This document shows positions 25,174-33,921 of a stretch of 42,089 nucleotides of DNA, piece after piece. Every line of letters starts with the position of its first letter. Position 1 is the stretch's first letter. The DNA lies in contig JAAFJT010000033.1 in the NCBI GenBank assembly GCA_013298955.1, forward strand, positions 1-42,089. The letters run 5' to 3'. The position numbers and the translations under genes are program-made. The DNA comes from Chitinophagales bacterium. Lineage in GTDB: Bacteria; Bacteroidota; Bacteroidia; Chitinophagales; Saprospiraceae. The notes under the pieces are model-generated. The model made no database searches and was not told the DNA's origin. It saw only the letters and a list, made by a program, of their open reading frames with translations.

Positions 25174-26514
25174 ATGCAAATAAAAACCACGTATCGCCAA
25201 ATTCTCCAATTAGCTGCCCCCTTGATGTTAGGTTCTGCGGGTCAAAATCTGATGGTTGTGTGTGAAGGCGCGTTCCTATATTGGAAAAGTGAAGCCGATT
25301 TTGCCGCGATAGGCTATGTTGGAATGTTCTATTTGGTCATCATGGCGATAGCGTTTGGGATGTCACGGGGCGGGCAAGTGCTGATTGCAAGGCGTGTCGG
25401 CGAAGGCAATTTGCAGGAAGTGGGCAAGACCTTTTACGCCCTTTTATACATCGAATTGATGATGGCAATCGTGGCATTTTTATTCATGTATTTTCTCGCA
25501 CCTTATTTTTTTAGTTTTATAAAAGACCCAATCATATACAGTAAAACAATAGAATTTTTAAAATATAGAGCTTTTGGAGTCTTTTTCGGTTATACCGGTT
25601 TGGCGATTGTTGCTTTTTATTCAGGCGTTGCGCGACCGACTTTTATCTTTTATGATACATTGATTTTAGGTATTTTGAATGTGGTTTTGAGTTACGGATT
25701 GATTTTCGGCAAATGGGGCTTGCCTGATATGGGCATTGGTGGTGCAGCTTTGGCAGGAACAATTGCAGAATTTTTTGCATTCATAGCTTTTTTAATTTAT
25801 ATGTATTTAGACAAAGAAACAGCACAATACCGTTTATTTTCACCACCAAAAGTGGATTGGCAACTCTTGCGGCAACAATTTAAACTCAGTATTTCCACTT
25901 CGGCGCAATCATTTATCAGTATCGCGTCTTGGTTTTTGTTTTTTATGTTGATTGAAAAATATATGACGATTCGAGATTTGGCAGTGAGTAATTTAGTACG
26001 CATGATTTATTTTTGTTTATCTGTTCCCAGTTGGGGTTTTTTCACAGGCATCAATACCTTAGTGAGTGGGTTGATTGGGCGCGATGCACCTCAATTAGTG
26101 ATGGAAGCGATTCGCAAAACGGCTTTGATTTCAACGGTCATTACGATTGCCTTGGCATTACCATTCGCCCTTTTTCCGATACAAATTTTAACACCTTTAT
26201 TGAATGGTACGGAACATTCTCAATTTATATATGATGCAGTGCCTATTTTCAATATTTTATTGATAAATTTGATTGCATCCTCTGTTTGTGGAGTTGTTTT
26301 CAATGGATTATCAGGTGCAGGCGCGACGACTTTTGGAACGAAAATCCAAGCATTAGCCACCCTGTTTTACTTAATTTACACTTGGGCATTGGTCAGCCAC
26401 ACGCATTTAGGGTTGACTTGGGCATGGTTAGCAGAAGCGATGTATTCTTGCTTGGTCGCATGGTGGGCATTTTCGTTTTTGCGTTCCGAGAAATGGCGTA
26501 CTTTGAAAATTTAA
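25174..26514 (+). CDS. MATE family efflux transporter
   Basis: 446 residues with about 12 hydrophobic segments in two halves, as in NorM/DinF-type MATE proteins. Family traits are LAAPLMLGSAGQNLMVVCEGAF in helix 1, a MSRGGQVLIARRVGEGN stretch after helix 2, and GMGIGGAALAGTIAEFF (helix 6 region; GLPDMGIGGAALAGT). These proteins export cationic compounds or drugs across the inner membrane in exchange for Na+ or H+; the substrate here is unknown. The ATG at 25174 was chosen because the upstream in-frame stretch (13 residues) is basic and lies in spacer sequence. Convergent with the amidohydrolase gene; a palindromic terminator (26571-26602) separates them. Confidence 0.9.
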   Translation: MQIKTTYRQILQLAAPLMLGSAGQNLMVVCEGAFLYWKSEADFAAIGYVGMFYLVIMAIAFGMSRGGQVLIARRVGEGNLQEVGKTFYALLYIELMMAIVAFLFMYFLAPYFFSFIKDPIIYSKTIEFLKYRAFGVFFGYTGLAIVAFYSGVARPTFIFYDTLILGILNVVLSYGLIFGKWGLPDMGIGGAALAGTIAEFFAFIAFLIYMYLDKETAQYRLFSPPKVDWQLLRQQFKLSISTSAQSFISIASWFLFFMLIEKYMTIRDLAVSNLVRMIYFCLSVPSWGFFTGINTLVSGLIGRDAPQLVMEAIRKTALISTVITIALALPFALFPIQILTPLLNGTEHSQFIYDAVPIFNILLINLIASSVCGVVFNGLSGAGATTFGTKIQALATLFYLIYTWALVSHTHLGLTWAWLAEAMYSCLVAWWAFSFLRSEKWRTLKI

Positions 26515-26570
26515 TCTCATCGCACTTTGTGGTGCATTTTTGCTTTTCCATTCAAATACAATTGGTATAA

Positions 26571-26602
26571 AAAGTGCGGGCAGTTGCAACTGTCCGCACT
26601 TT
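26571..26602. terminator. Palindromic terminator between convergent genes
   Basis: 32 bp palindrome, AAAGTGCGGGCAGTTG and CAACTGTCCGCACTTT, with a single mismatched pair and the centre TTGCAA. A and T runs flank it, so it can end transcription from both sides. Its centre is the same as that of the family 3 palindrome. Confidence 0.75.
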
Positions 26603-26633
26603 ATGCTTTTCAATTCAAATATAATAAAATCAA

Positions 26634-29594
26634 TTACTTCATTTCATCCTCCTCATCATCGCAATGATACAAATGCAGTGCGGGCGCAGAAGCCGCTTGA
26701 ACGGGCGCACCTGCTTTTTTCGCTGCAATCATCTTTTGAACCAACCGATTGCGTTCTTGCGCAACGGTCGTGTGCATCGCCGCATCGCGTTCTCGGTCGA
26801 AATAGCGGATGCCATCTACCCAAGTCATTTCGGCTTTCGCATAAACCGACATTGGATAATCCGACCATAACACTAAATCGGCATCTTTTCCAACTTTTAT
26901 ACTGCCAACCCTGTTTTCAACATGTAATAATTTGGCAGGATTCAGCGTCACGAATTTCCATGCCTCTTCTTCTGATACTTTTCCATATTTGATAGCCTTG
27001 CCCGCTTCCTGATTTAAGCGGCGTGCCATCTCCGCATCATCCGAATTGAACGCTGTCAACACACCGACTTGATGCAGCAATGCACCATTATACGGTATCG
27101 CATCCCAAACTTCGTACTTGTAGCCCCACCAATCCGAGAAACCTGCCGCGCCCGCACCATGCGCTTTCATCTTATCCGCCACTTTGTAACCTTCCAAAAT
27201 ATGTGTAAACGTATTGACTTTAAAACTATGTTTATCCGCCACTTTCATCAACATATTAATTTCACTTTGCACGTATGAATGACAGGTAATGAATCGTTTG
27301 CGTTCCAAAATTTCTAAAATCGCTTCGGTTTCTAAATCGCGGCGATAGGGTTTGCCGCCTTTTTTCAACGCCGCATATTCTTTCGCTCGTGTGAACGCAT
27401 CCTCAAAAACTTGCTCTACGCCCATCCGCGTTTGTGGAAAACGAGTCGTAACATTTTCGCCCGAATTGCCTTGTTTGACATTTTCGCCTAAAGCAAATTT
27501 GATGAAACCATCCGAGCCTTCAAATTTCAATTGTTCGGGATTCATGCCCCAGCGCAATTTTAACAATTGCGTTTGTCCCCCAATCGGATTCGCCGAACCG
27601 TGCAAAATATGGGAACTCGTCACGCCGCCCGCCAATTGACGATAAATATTAATATCTTCCGAATTAATCACATCCGCAATCCGCACTTCGGAAGAAGCCG
27701 CTTGTGAACCTTCATTCACGCCGCCCGTCACGCCGATATGCGAATGTTCATCAATCACGCCTGCGGTGAGGTGTTTGTCCGTCGCGTCAATCGTAATCAT
27801 ACCAACGGTTTTGATATTGCGCCCGATTTGCACAATTCGACCGTTTTGAACCATCACATCTGTATTTTTTAAAATACCATCCGTTTCATTCGTCCAAACC
27901 GTTGCATTTTTAAACAAAATGTTTTCTTGTTTCGGCATTTCCTTGAAACCAAACGAACCAAATGGATACGTGATTTCACTCAAAACCGTCGGTGCAGGTT
28001 CATCGCCTTTCGCAGGAAACACACTTGCAAACGCACCTTCCCAAGCAATCCAATCGCCATTAGCCAATTGTCCGCGCCCCACCATTTCGTCATTTGCCAT
28101 CGTTCCTGATAAGCGAATTTGTTCATTTTTAGATTTTCCAAGCGCGAAAGTCAACGCAATCCAATTGCCTTTTAAACTATAATTCACTTTCGATTGGACG
28201 GTATCCGTTGATAATGAGATAGTTGCGTCGCCTTTTTCCGTTACATTTAAATTATAATCCGTTTTACCAACTTTTAATTTCCACTTTTTGCCCGCCAAAT
28301 TATTTTCGGATTCGCCCACATCATGTCGCTTGCCGCCAATCCAACTTTGGATAATTTTTACGTTTTTATTAAAAATATTGTTATTCGTAATCATAAAACT
28401 GGCTAATTTTCCCTTTTCCAAACTGCCTAAATCTTGCTCCATACCTGCCATTTGAGCAGGAAACAAAGTCAATGCTTTCAACGCATCGGCTTCACTCAAT
28501 CCGTAAGCCACTGCTTTTTGCAATTGTTTTAAAAAATCTTTCTTATCTTTCAAACCAAATGTTGTAAAAGCAAAAGGAATCCCCGCTTGCGCCAAACGCG
28601 CAGGATTAGAAGGCGCGATTTCCCAATGTTTCAAATCCGCCAAACTGACCGAACGGGCATCTAATGGGTCTTCGACATCAAACGCTTCAGGGAAATTCAA
28701 CGGGATAATGAAAGACGGAACTATTTTTTTCAAATCTTCAAGTCGTTGATACTCATCGCCTTTGCCTTTGATAATGTACTTTTTACCAAATTCCGTCGCA
28801 ATTTTCGCGGCACGCATGGTTTCCAATTTATCACCTGCATCAAAAATTTGGGGCAGGTTTTGCAAACTATTCCATGCTTCCAACGATAGATTTTTCTCTT
28901 TTCGGAACGCACCCGCTTGATACCATTCATTATCCAAATACGTTTGACGCAACAACGCAATACTGCCCATGAGCGAAGACGGATACGATTGCGTCGAAGT
29001 CCCTTTTCGGAATGACAAGTAATGTGCGACTTGATTTTTCAAAATCAAATGATGTTCGCGGTCGTCCGCCAACGTGACAAACGTGCCAGAACCGCGTGAA
29101 ATCCCATCGCCGCGATGCGCAATCACCGCCCCAAAACCAGCTGCCCGCCAAGATTCAGCCTCTTTGGGTTGCGCAACAAAGTTTTCATGGGCGCGAAATT
29201 CGGTTTTCAACGCCTCATTCCAAGCAAAAGCACCTCGTTTATTACTCAACATTTGGGGCAATTGACGGGCAGGTGCGCCTTCCGCTTTGGGTTCGGGCAT
29301 CCCATAATTGGTGTAAACGTCGATGAACGCAGGGTAAATTGTCTTCCCTTTAAGGTCAAAAACGACGGCATCTTTCGGGATTTTGAGGTTGGAACCAATG
29401 TTTTCGACGCGCCCATTGCGGATGATGAGGGTGGCATCCTCAACAGACGTATTATAATTTTTAAAGATAGTTGCGCCAGTAAGCGCGAAAACTTCGTCGC
29501 GTTCATCATGAACGCCATTGATAGGAAATGTCGTTTGAGCTGTTAAACCTGTTAGTGAAAGGGTTAAAACGGCGAATGTTAAAATTTTTTTCAT
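26634..29594 (-). CDS. Secreted tandem amidohydrolase
   Basis: 986 residues with a signal peptide (about 1-19, ending GLTAQ). Two amidohydrolase-like regions follow. In the first (about 20-440) the usual metal-binding HxH is replaced (AFIDVYTNYG), so it looks inactive. The second (about 560-960) has EHSHIGV after GVIDEH, a later HSYVQSE, HILEG and AFNSDDAEM, so it retains the metal-binding His and Asp residues of imidazolonepropionase-like hydrolases. Both halves end in the K-x-G-K-x-A-D/S-(L/F) motif (EKGKLASF, KVGKDADLVLW). Such double amidohydrolases are usual in Bacteroidota; substrate unknown, periplasmic. An acidic tail (CDDEEDEMK) closes the chain. The ATG at 29594 opens the signal peptide. 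Confidence 0.88.
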   Translation of the reverse strand: MKKILTFAVLTLSLTGLTAQTTFPINGVHDERDEVFALTGATIFKNYNTSVEDATLIIRNGRVENIGSNLKIPKDAVVFDLKGKTIYPAFIDVYTNYGMPEPKAEGAPARQLPQMLSNKRGAFAWNEALKTEFRAHENFVAQPKEAESWRAAGFGAVIAHRGDGISRGSGTFVTLADDREHHLILKNQVAHYLSFRKGTSTQSYPSSLMGSIALLRQTYLDNEWYQAGAFRKEKNLSLEAWNSLQNLPQIFDAGDKLETMRAAKIATEFGKKYIIKGKGDEYQRLEDLKKIVPSFIIPLNFPEAFDVEDPLDARSVSLADLKHWEIAPSNPARLAQAGIPFAFTTFGLKDKKDFLKQLQKAVAYGLSEADALKALTLFPAQMAGMEQDLGSLEKGKLASFMITNNNIFNKNVKIIQSWIGGKRHDVGESENNLAGKKWKLKVGKTDYNLNVTEKGDATISLSTDTVQSKVNYSLKGNWIALTFALGKSKNEQIRLSGTMANDEMVGRGQLANGDWIAWEGAFASVFPAKGDEPAPTVLSEITYPFGSFGFKEMPKQENILFKNATVWTNETDGILKNTDVMVQNGRIVQIGRNIKTVGMITIDATDKHLTAGVIDEHSHIGVTGGVNEGSQAASSEVRIADVINSEDINIYRQLAGGVTSSHILHGSANPIGGQTQLLKLRWGMNPEQLKFEGSDGFIKFALGENVKQGNSGENVTTRFPQTRMGVEQVFEDAFTRAKEYAALKKGGKPYRRDLETEAILEILERKRFITCHSYVQSEINMLMKVADKHSFKVNTFTHILEGYKVADKMKAHGAGAAGFSDWWGYKYEVWDAIPYNGALLHQVGVLTAFNSDDAEMARRLNQEAGKAIKYGKVSEEEAWKFVTLNPAKLLHVENRVGSIKVGKDADLVLWSDYPMSVYAKAEMTWVDGIRYFDRERDAAMHTTVAQERNRLVQKMIAAKKAGAPVQAASAPALHLYHCDDEEDEMK

Positions 29595-29674
29595 GCGTAA
29601 AACTATTAAAATCAAATGTTAATCCAAATAACAAGTAAAGGTAAGCAGTTTGTTTTAAATAATTATCATCGACC

Positions 29675-29846
29675 TTAAAAAAACACATCGTTCACATAGG
29701 AGGACATAGTTCACATAGGGCAATCCTTTAAAATTTACGTAAAGTCTTGAAAAAAGAAGGATTTATGCAAAGCCCTTGAAAACAAGTTTTCAAAGGATTG
29801 CCCCTATGTGTCCTATGCCGCCCTATGTGAACTATGTGTTTTAAAA
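29675..29846. repeat. Family 2 (CACATAGG) inverted repeat, locus b
   Basis: Left arm with CACATAGG-type strings (29688-29727, ending GGGCAATCCTTT), right arm AAAGGATTGCCCC followed by CTATGTG strings (29791-29842). A smaller palindrome (29774-29796, CCTTGAAAAC and GTTTTCAAAGG) lies in the loop. It is between the divergent amidohydrolase and small membrane protein genes. Confidence 0.85.
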
Positions 29847-29887
29847 ATACTTTTGGATAAAAAATATGCTTTTTACCTAAAAGACTT

Positions 29888-29895
29888 TACATTTG
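29888..29895 (+). promoter_or_regulatory. Candidate -7 box for the small protein/RDD operon
   Basis: TACATTTG, about 46 bases before the ATG at 29941. It fits TAnnTTTG. No -33 box at the usual spacing was seen. Confidence 0.4.
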
Positions 29896-29940
29896 TAAAG
29901 AATTTCAGCATTCTAATCATTCAAAAAAAATTAAAAAAAT

Positions 29941-30405
29941 ATGATACGTTCTCTTTTAAAACTTGCTTTGTGGGTGGTGGTCGTCATGGTCACGTACAAT
30001 TATTTTTGGGGCAATCCTGCTGAAAAAGCTCAATCAGGGCGTGTTTTTCAAGGCGTTGGACAAGTTTTTGGCGAAATTAAGTCGCTGGTGGTCTCCGAAA
30101 AAGGCAAATTTGATGGTGGTAAATACGATTCTGCCTTAGACAAAATGGGCAATGTCATTGGAAAACTCCGCGATCATGGCAATCAAACGGGCGATAAAGC
30201 CTTAGTACAACAAACCGTGCAGATGGAAGACCGCCGACAACACATCGAACATCAATTGAAAAAAACTGAAAAAGACATCAGTACGGGCGGACAAACATCT
30301 GATAAATTGCAACAAGCTGCCAATTTAGCCCGCGAATTGGAGCGTTTGAATGTGGATTTGCAAGGTTTAGTTGAAAAAGTATCGCCCGGTGCGTCTAAAA
30401 GATAA
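29941..30405 (+). CDS. Small membrane-anchored coiled-coil protein, function unknown
   Basis: 154 residues, not recognised as a named family. One N-terminal membrane segment (about 5-24, LLKLALWVVVVMVTYNYFW) is followed by a polar, mainly helical region. The latter half (about 85-145) has heptad-like spacing rich in Glu, Lys, Leu and Gln, so a coiled coil is likely. The protein is hence a bitopic protein with a helical soluble part. The gene ends eight bases before the RDD gene on the same strand, so the two are almost certainly cotranscribed and may work together in the membrane. Confidence 0.75.
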   Translation: MIRSLLKLALWVVVVMVTYNYFWGNPAEKAQSGRVFQGVGQVFGEIKSLVVSEKGKFDGGKYDSALDKMGNVIGKLRDHGNQTGDKALVQQTVQMEDRRQHIEHQLKKTEKDISTGGQTSDKLQQAANLARELERLNVDLQGLVEKVSPGASKR

Positions 30406-30413
30406 TTTTTTTT

Positions 30414-31154
30414 ATGGATACGATTGAAATTAGAACTGCCCAAAATGTGTGTATCGAATACGCATTAGCTACCTTGCGGCAGCGCATTTTTGCTGCATTG
30501 ATAGATGTTATTGTTATTATATTTTTGCTGATAGGTTCAACCTATCTTTTGGTGCTGTTGAACCTTTATCAATTACAGACGATGCAAGTTTTGATGATGG
30601 TTTTGGCTTGGGGCGGCTTGTACATTTTGTATCAAATCGTTTGCGATGTGTTTTTACACGGGCGCACCTTTGGCAAAATGGCGCAACATTTACAAACAGC
30701 TCGATTAGATGGTCAACACATTACATTGACTAACAGCGTTTTACGCGCTGTTTTGAGTTTGGCAGACACGTATTATTGCGGCGGCGCGATTGCAATGATG
30801 TTGGTGGCGAGTACCGATAAACGACAACGTTTAGGCGATATGGCGGCGGGTACGACCGTGATTAATTTGCAATTATCGCGGCGTTATCGGTTGGAAGAGG
30901 TGCTACAATTGGATTCGCAGGAAAATTATACACCCATTTATCCACAAGTACGGCAATTATCGGAAGAAGATATGTTGACAATTCAACATGTATTGCGGCG
31001 TGTAACGCGTTTTCAAAATCGCGCACAGGACACCGCGTTGAACGAAACGGTAGCGCATGTTTGTCAACTGTTGAAGATTCCACTTGTTTCAGGAGGACAA
31101 CGCGCCCCTTTTTTACGCACTTTAATCAAAGATTATATTGTATTGACGCGATAA
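30414..31154 (+). CDS. RDD family membrane protein
   Basis: 246 residues. The RDD domain covers about 12-150: LATLRQRIFAALIDVIVIIF (with the conserved Arg and Asp), two further hydrophobic segments, the GRTFGKMAQHLQTARLDG loop and KRQRLGDMAAGTTVI. The remaining 100 residues are soluble and not recognised. RDD proteins are inner-membrane proteins with three or so helices; some have been linked to ion transport, but no specific role can be given. It follows the small coiled-coil protein gene with an 8-base gap and probably forms an operon with it. Confidence 0.88.
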   Translation: MDTIEIRTAQNVCIEYALATLRQRIFAALIDVIVIIFLLIGSTYLLVLLNLYQLQTMQVLMMVLAWGGLYILYQIVCDVFLHGRTFGKMAQHLQTARLDGQHITLTNSVLRAVLSLADTYYCGGAIAMMLVASTDKRQRLGDMAAGTTVINLQLSRRYRLEEVLQLDSQENYTPIYPQVRQLSEEDMLTIQHVLRRVTRFQNRAQDTALNETVAHVCQLLKIPLVSGGQRAPFLRTLIKDYIVLTR

Positions 31155-31182
31155 TTTCTACTAAAAAAACCATTATTTAATT

Positions 31183-31211
31183 TTTGGATTCTAAATAAAA
31201 ACCTATCTTTG
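31183..31211 (+). promoter_or_regulatory. Promoter of yceD-rpmF
   Basis: TTTG (31183-31186), 17 bases, then TATCTTTG (31204-31211) followed by CCCG. Both boxes fit the Bacteroidota consensus. It lies about 100 bases before the yceD-like ATG. Confidence 0.65.
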
Positions 31212-31311
31212 CCCGCGTTTTCACGCTCGCGTGTTGGAAGCCGCTGTTTTGAAAAATAATTCATTGATAATCAATTCATTAAGTTGCGTTGAACCCATCA
31301 AAAAAATTGCA

Positions 31312-31866
31312 ATGAATGTTTTAGCACCGTTTAATATCCCGATTTTGGGATTGAAAAAAGGCATTCGTTCTTTTGATTTCGAGATAGATGATGCTTTTTT
31401 TGCCGCTTTTGAAGATTCGCCGATACAATCAGGCGCGTTCAAAGTGCATTTAGATTTTGATAAAAAAGACAATTTGTTTGAATTGACTTTTAACCTCAAA
31501 GGCAATGTGGCGACCGAATGCGACCGATGTTTGGCAGATATTCGACTTCCCTATGCCGATACACAGGTTTTAACCGTCAAAATCGCGCATGAAGTGCAGG
31601 AAGAAGAAGCCGATATTATCTGGTTAACGCCCGATATACCGAGATTGAATGTTGCAAGATTTATATATGAATACATTTGTCTTGCAATGCCTTACAATAA
31701 AATCTATGATTGCCACAAGGAAAAAAATCCACCTTGTGACCAAACAGTTTTAAAAAATCTGAGTGGTTTCGCGGAAGATGTGGTCAATAATCCAGAGCCT
31801 GAAGCGGAAGGCGATATAGAAAACAATCCGTTTAAAGATTTAAAAGATTTTTTTAATAAAAATTAA
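31312..31866 (+). CDS. DUF177 (YceD-like) protein
   Basis: 184 residues. It opens with FNIPILGLKKGIRSFDFEIDDAFF, typical of the Bacteroidota branch of DUF177, and has the ATECDRCLADI cysteine pair in the middle and a second pair of cysteines near YDCHKEKNPPC. YceD-family proteins sit next to rpmF in many bacteria and have been linked to 23S rRNA processing or accumulation. Here the rpmF start is 12 bases after its stop, which fits. An in-frame start at 31231 would add 27 residues of poorly coded sequence, so the ATG at 31312 is preferred. Confidence 0.88.
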   Translation: MNVLAPFNIPILGLKKGIRSFDFEIDDAFFAAFEDSPIQSGAFKVHLDFDKKDNLFELTFNLKGNVATECDRCLADIRLPYADTQVLTVKIAHEVQEEEADIIWLTPDIPRLNVARFIYEYICLAMPYNKIYDCHKEKNPPCDQTVLKNLSGFAEDVVNNPEPEAEGDIENNPFKDLKDFFNKN

Positions 31867-31878
31867 ATTGAGTATAAA

Positions 31879-32100
31879 ATGCCGAATCCACGAAATCGAC
31901 ATTCGAGAATGCGTAAGCGTCAACGTCGGACGCATGATAGTTTAGCGTTACCTACATTAAGCACTTGCCCGACTACGGGAGAGGTTCATTTGCGGCATCA
32001 CGCGTATCAGCATGAGGGCAACACGTACTATAAAGGTGTCATGGTTGCAAAAGGTAAGGTCAAAGCGGAAACAACGAAAGATGATTCTGAAACAGAATAG
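31879..32100 (+). CDS. rpmF: 50S ribosomal protein L32
   Basis: 73 residues. NPRNRHSRMRKRQRRTHDSL is the basic N terminus of L32, followed by LPTLSTCPTTGEVHLRHHAY and YYKGVMVA. Only one Cys is left of the four that bind zinc in other L32 proteins, so this is the zinc-free form, as is common in Bacteroidota. The C terminus is about 13 residues longer than usual and highly charged (KAETTKDDSETE). It is cotranscribed with the yceD-like gene. Confidence 0.93.
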   Translation: MPNPRNRHSRMRKRQRRTHDSLALPTLSTCPTTGEVHLRHHAYQHEGNTYYKGVMVAKGKVKAETTKDDSETE

Positions 32101-32109
32101 TCTAGGATA

Positions 32110-32142
32110 AACTTGCGGCAAGTTTCAAACTTGCCGCAAGTT
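32110..32142. repeat. 33 bp palindrome after rpmF
   Basis: Two perfect 16-base arms (AACTTGCGGCAAGTTT and AAACTTGCCGCAAGTT) around a single C. Each arm is itself nearly palindromic (AACTTGCGGCAAGTT). It starts nine bases after the rpmF stop and may end the yceD-rpmF transcript, but no T tract follows. Confidence 0.85.
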
Positions 32143-32246
32143 ACGCTTAGAAAATGTTATCGTTGTATCAAATCGCTTATCGGACAGCTCCCACTTATTT
32201 GGGGGCTTTTTGTGTTTTATTTTTTAAAATTAAAATAATAAATATT

Positions 32247-32636
32247 ATGTCAACTAAAACTAAGAAAGTTATCGAAACGCCGCATGCTCCTGCGCCGATT
32301 GGTCCATATAGTCAAGCCGTGCAATTTGGCAACTTGTTGTTTACAGCAGGTCAAGTGGCGATTCATCCTGAAACCCAACAAATTGTTACATCTGGTGTGC
32401 ATGATGAAACGGTGCAAGTGATGAAAAATTTGGATGCTGTTTTGAAAGCCGCAGGTTATACGATGGAAAATGTGTTGAAAACGACCATTTTTCTGGTGGA
32501 TATGAATGATTTTGCAACGGTCAATGCCGTTTATGGCACGTATTTCAAAGATAATTTCCCTGCCCGCGAAACGGTAGCAGTTCGGACGTTGCCGAAATCC
32601 GTAAATGTGGAAATTTCTTTCATCGCTGGCAAGTAG
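32247..32636 (+). CDS. RidA family deaminase-like protein
   Basis: 129 residues, the standard RidA/YjgF length. APAPIGPYSQAVQFGNLLFTAGQ is the family opening; VLKTTIFLVDMNDFATVNAVY and the active-site segment FPARETVAV (the Arg that binds the substrate carboxylate), then LPKSVNVEISFIA at the end. RidA removes reactive 2-aminoacrylate and related enamines/imines in the cytoplasm. The ATG at 32247 precedes STKTKKVIETPHAPAP; an upstream frame of 31 residues lies in spacer. A 70 bp perfect palindrome follows the gene. Confidence 0.94.
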   Translation: MSTKTKKVIETPHAPAPIGPYSQAVQFGNLLFTAGQVAIHPETQQIVTSGVHDETVQVMKNLDAVLKAAGYTMENVLKTTIFLVDMNDFATVNAVYGTYFKDNFPARETVAVRTLPKSVNVEISFIAGK

Positions 32637-32650
32637 AAGAAAGGACTTTC

Positions 32651-32720
32651 AGAGGGCGCAAAAAATTTGAAAAATGATTTTTTTGCAAAAAAATCATTTT
32701 TCAAATTTTTTGCGCCCTCT
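32651..32720. repeat. Perfect 70 bp palindrome after the RidA gene
   Basis: Two 34-base arms with no mismatch meet at a central GC. The outside is AGAGGGCGCAAAAAATTTG and the centre is TTTTTTTGCAAAAAAA, again a TTGCAA core. The G/C-rich foot and T-rich strands allow it to end transcription. The strings CAGAGGG...AAAATTTGA also occur at 39214-39238. Confidence 0.93.
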
Positions 32721-32773
32721 ATCCTATCACTTTTCCTTAATCATTTAGGATTTAAAATCAAATTCTTATACAT

Positions 32774-33781
32774 ATGAAAAGAATATTATCTTGTATTCAA
32801 CCGACAGGTGATTTGCATTTGGGCAATTATTTTGGGGCGGTTAAAAATTGGGTTCGATTGCAAGCGGAGTATCAATGCTTTTATGGCGTAGTCGATAATC
32901 ATTCGATGACGATGCCTTATCAAGCGGCTAAATTGCGTGAAAATACTTGGAAAATGGTGTTTCAATTATTGGCTTGTGGCATCGAACCAAACAATTTGTT
33001 TGTACAATCCTTAGTGCCAGAGCATACGGAATTGAGTTGGATTTTGTCTTGTGTTTGCTCTTTTGGCGAGTTGAGTCGGATGACGCAATTCAAAGATAAG
33101 ACCGAGCAACTCAAAACGGGCGATAAAGAAGCAGCTATTTCATCAGGTTTGTTCATGTATCCTGTGTTGCAAGCGGCGGATATTTTGGTCTATCGGGCGG
33201 ATTATGTGCCTGTGGGCAAAGACCAAGAACAACATTTGGAATTGAGTCGCAATATTGCAGCGCGGTTTAATACGCAATTTGCCAAAGAATATTTCGTTCA
33301 TCCTGAACCATTGTTCACAGAAATTCCGAAATTACTCTCTCCCGCAGACCCGACGAAGAAAATGAGCAAGAGTCTGGGCGAAAAACATTACATTAATTTG
33401 TTTGGCGATGCGGAGAGGATTCGCAAACAAATTCGTTCCGCAGTGACGGATACAGGTTTGGAAACGGCAGGTTCAGGCATGAGCGCGGGCGTTAAAAATT
33501 TATTTGAATTGTTGGTCGCTTGTGGCAAACACGATGCACACGCCGCGTTGAAAATGGATTATGACACAGGAAGTTTAAAATACAAAGATTTGAAAGAGAC
33601 CGTTGCAGAAGCCTTAGTGGAATTGACACAACCCTTCAAAGCCAAATTGGAAGCCTTGAATGCCGATAAAAAAAATGTGAAAGCGCAAATCATCGAATCA
33701 TCTGCCGAAATCCGAAAAACAGCGCAGCAAACGATGATGGAAGTTCGGGCAATTACGGGTTTATTGCCATTGCGCCCTTGA
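32774..33781 (+). CDS. trpS: Tryptophan--tRNA ligase
   Basis: 335 residues, class I synthetase. The HIGH-type motif is QPTGDLHLGNYFGA (9-22), the KMSKS motif is intact at 196-200, and VPVGKDQEQHLELSRNIAARFN is the Trp-binding/tRNA segment of this family. Length fits the bacterial enzyme. It charges tRNA(Trp) in the cytoplasm. The stop codon is followed within a few bases by a CACATAGG hairpin and then nadC. Confidence 0.96.
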   Translation: MKRILSCIQPTGDLHLGNYFGAVKNWVRLQAEYQCFYGVVDNHSMTMPYQAAKLRENTWKMVFQLLACGIEPNNLFVQSLVPEHTELSWILSCVCSFGELSRMTQFKDKTEQLKTGDKEAAISSGLFMYPVLQAADILVYRADYVPVGKDQEQHLELSRNIAARFNTQFAKEYFVHPEPLFTEIPKLLSPADPTKKMSKSLGEKHYINLFGDAERIRKQIRSAVTDTGLETAGSGMSAGVKNLFELLVACGKHDAHAALKMDYDTGSLKYKDLKETVAEALVELTQPFKAKLEALNADKKNVKAQIIESSAEIRKTAQQTMMEVRAITGLLPLRP

Positions 33782-33782
33782 A

Positions 33783-33893
33783 ATTTTTAAAACACATAGG
33801 ACACATAGGTTTCATAGGGCACATAGGAGCAATACTTATTAGATTCGCTCCTATGTGTCCTATGAAACCTATGTTTCCTATGTGTTTTAAAGT
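33783..33893. repeat. Family 2 (CACATAGG) inverted repeat, locus c
   Basis: Compact hairpin: left arm TTTTTAAAACACATAGGACA..., right arm ...TTTCCTATGTGTTTTAAAG, with the loop near ACTTATTAGATTC. It fills the space between trpS and nadC, and forms an artificial N-terminal extension of the nadC frame. It is the shortest and best paired copy. Confidence 0.9.
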
Positions 33894-33921
33894 ATATTAC
33901 AAACATTTCCAAAAAAAACAT

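Noticed and set aside
33778-33921. N-terminal extension of NadC overlapping the trpS stop
   Set aside because: It translates the CACATAGG hairpin; NadC homology begins at 33922.
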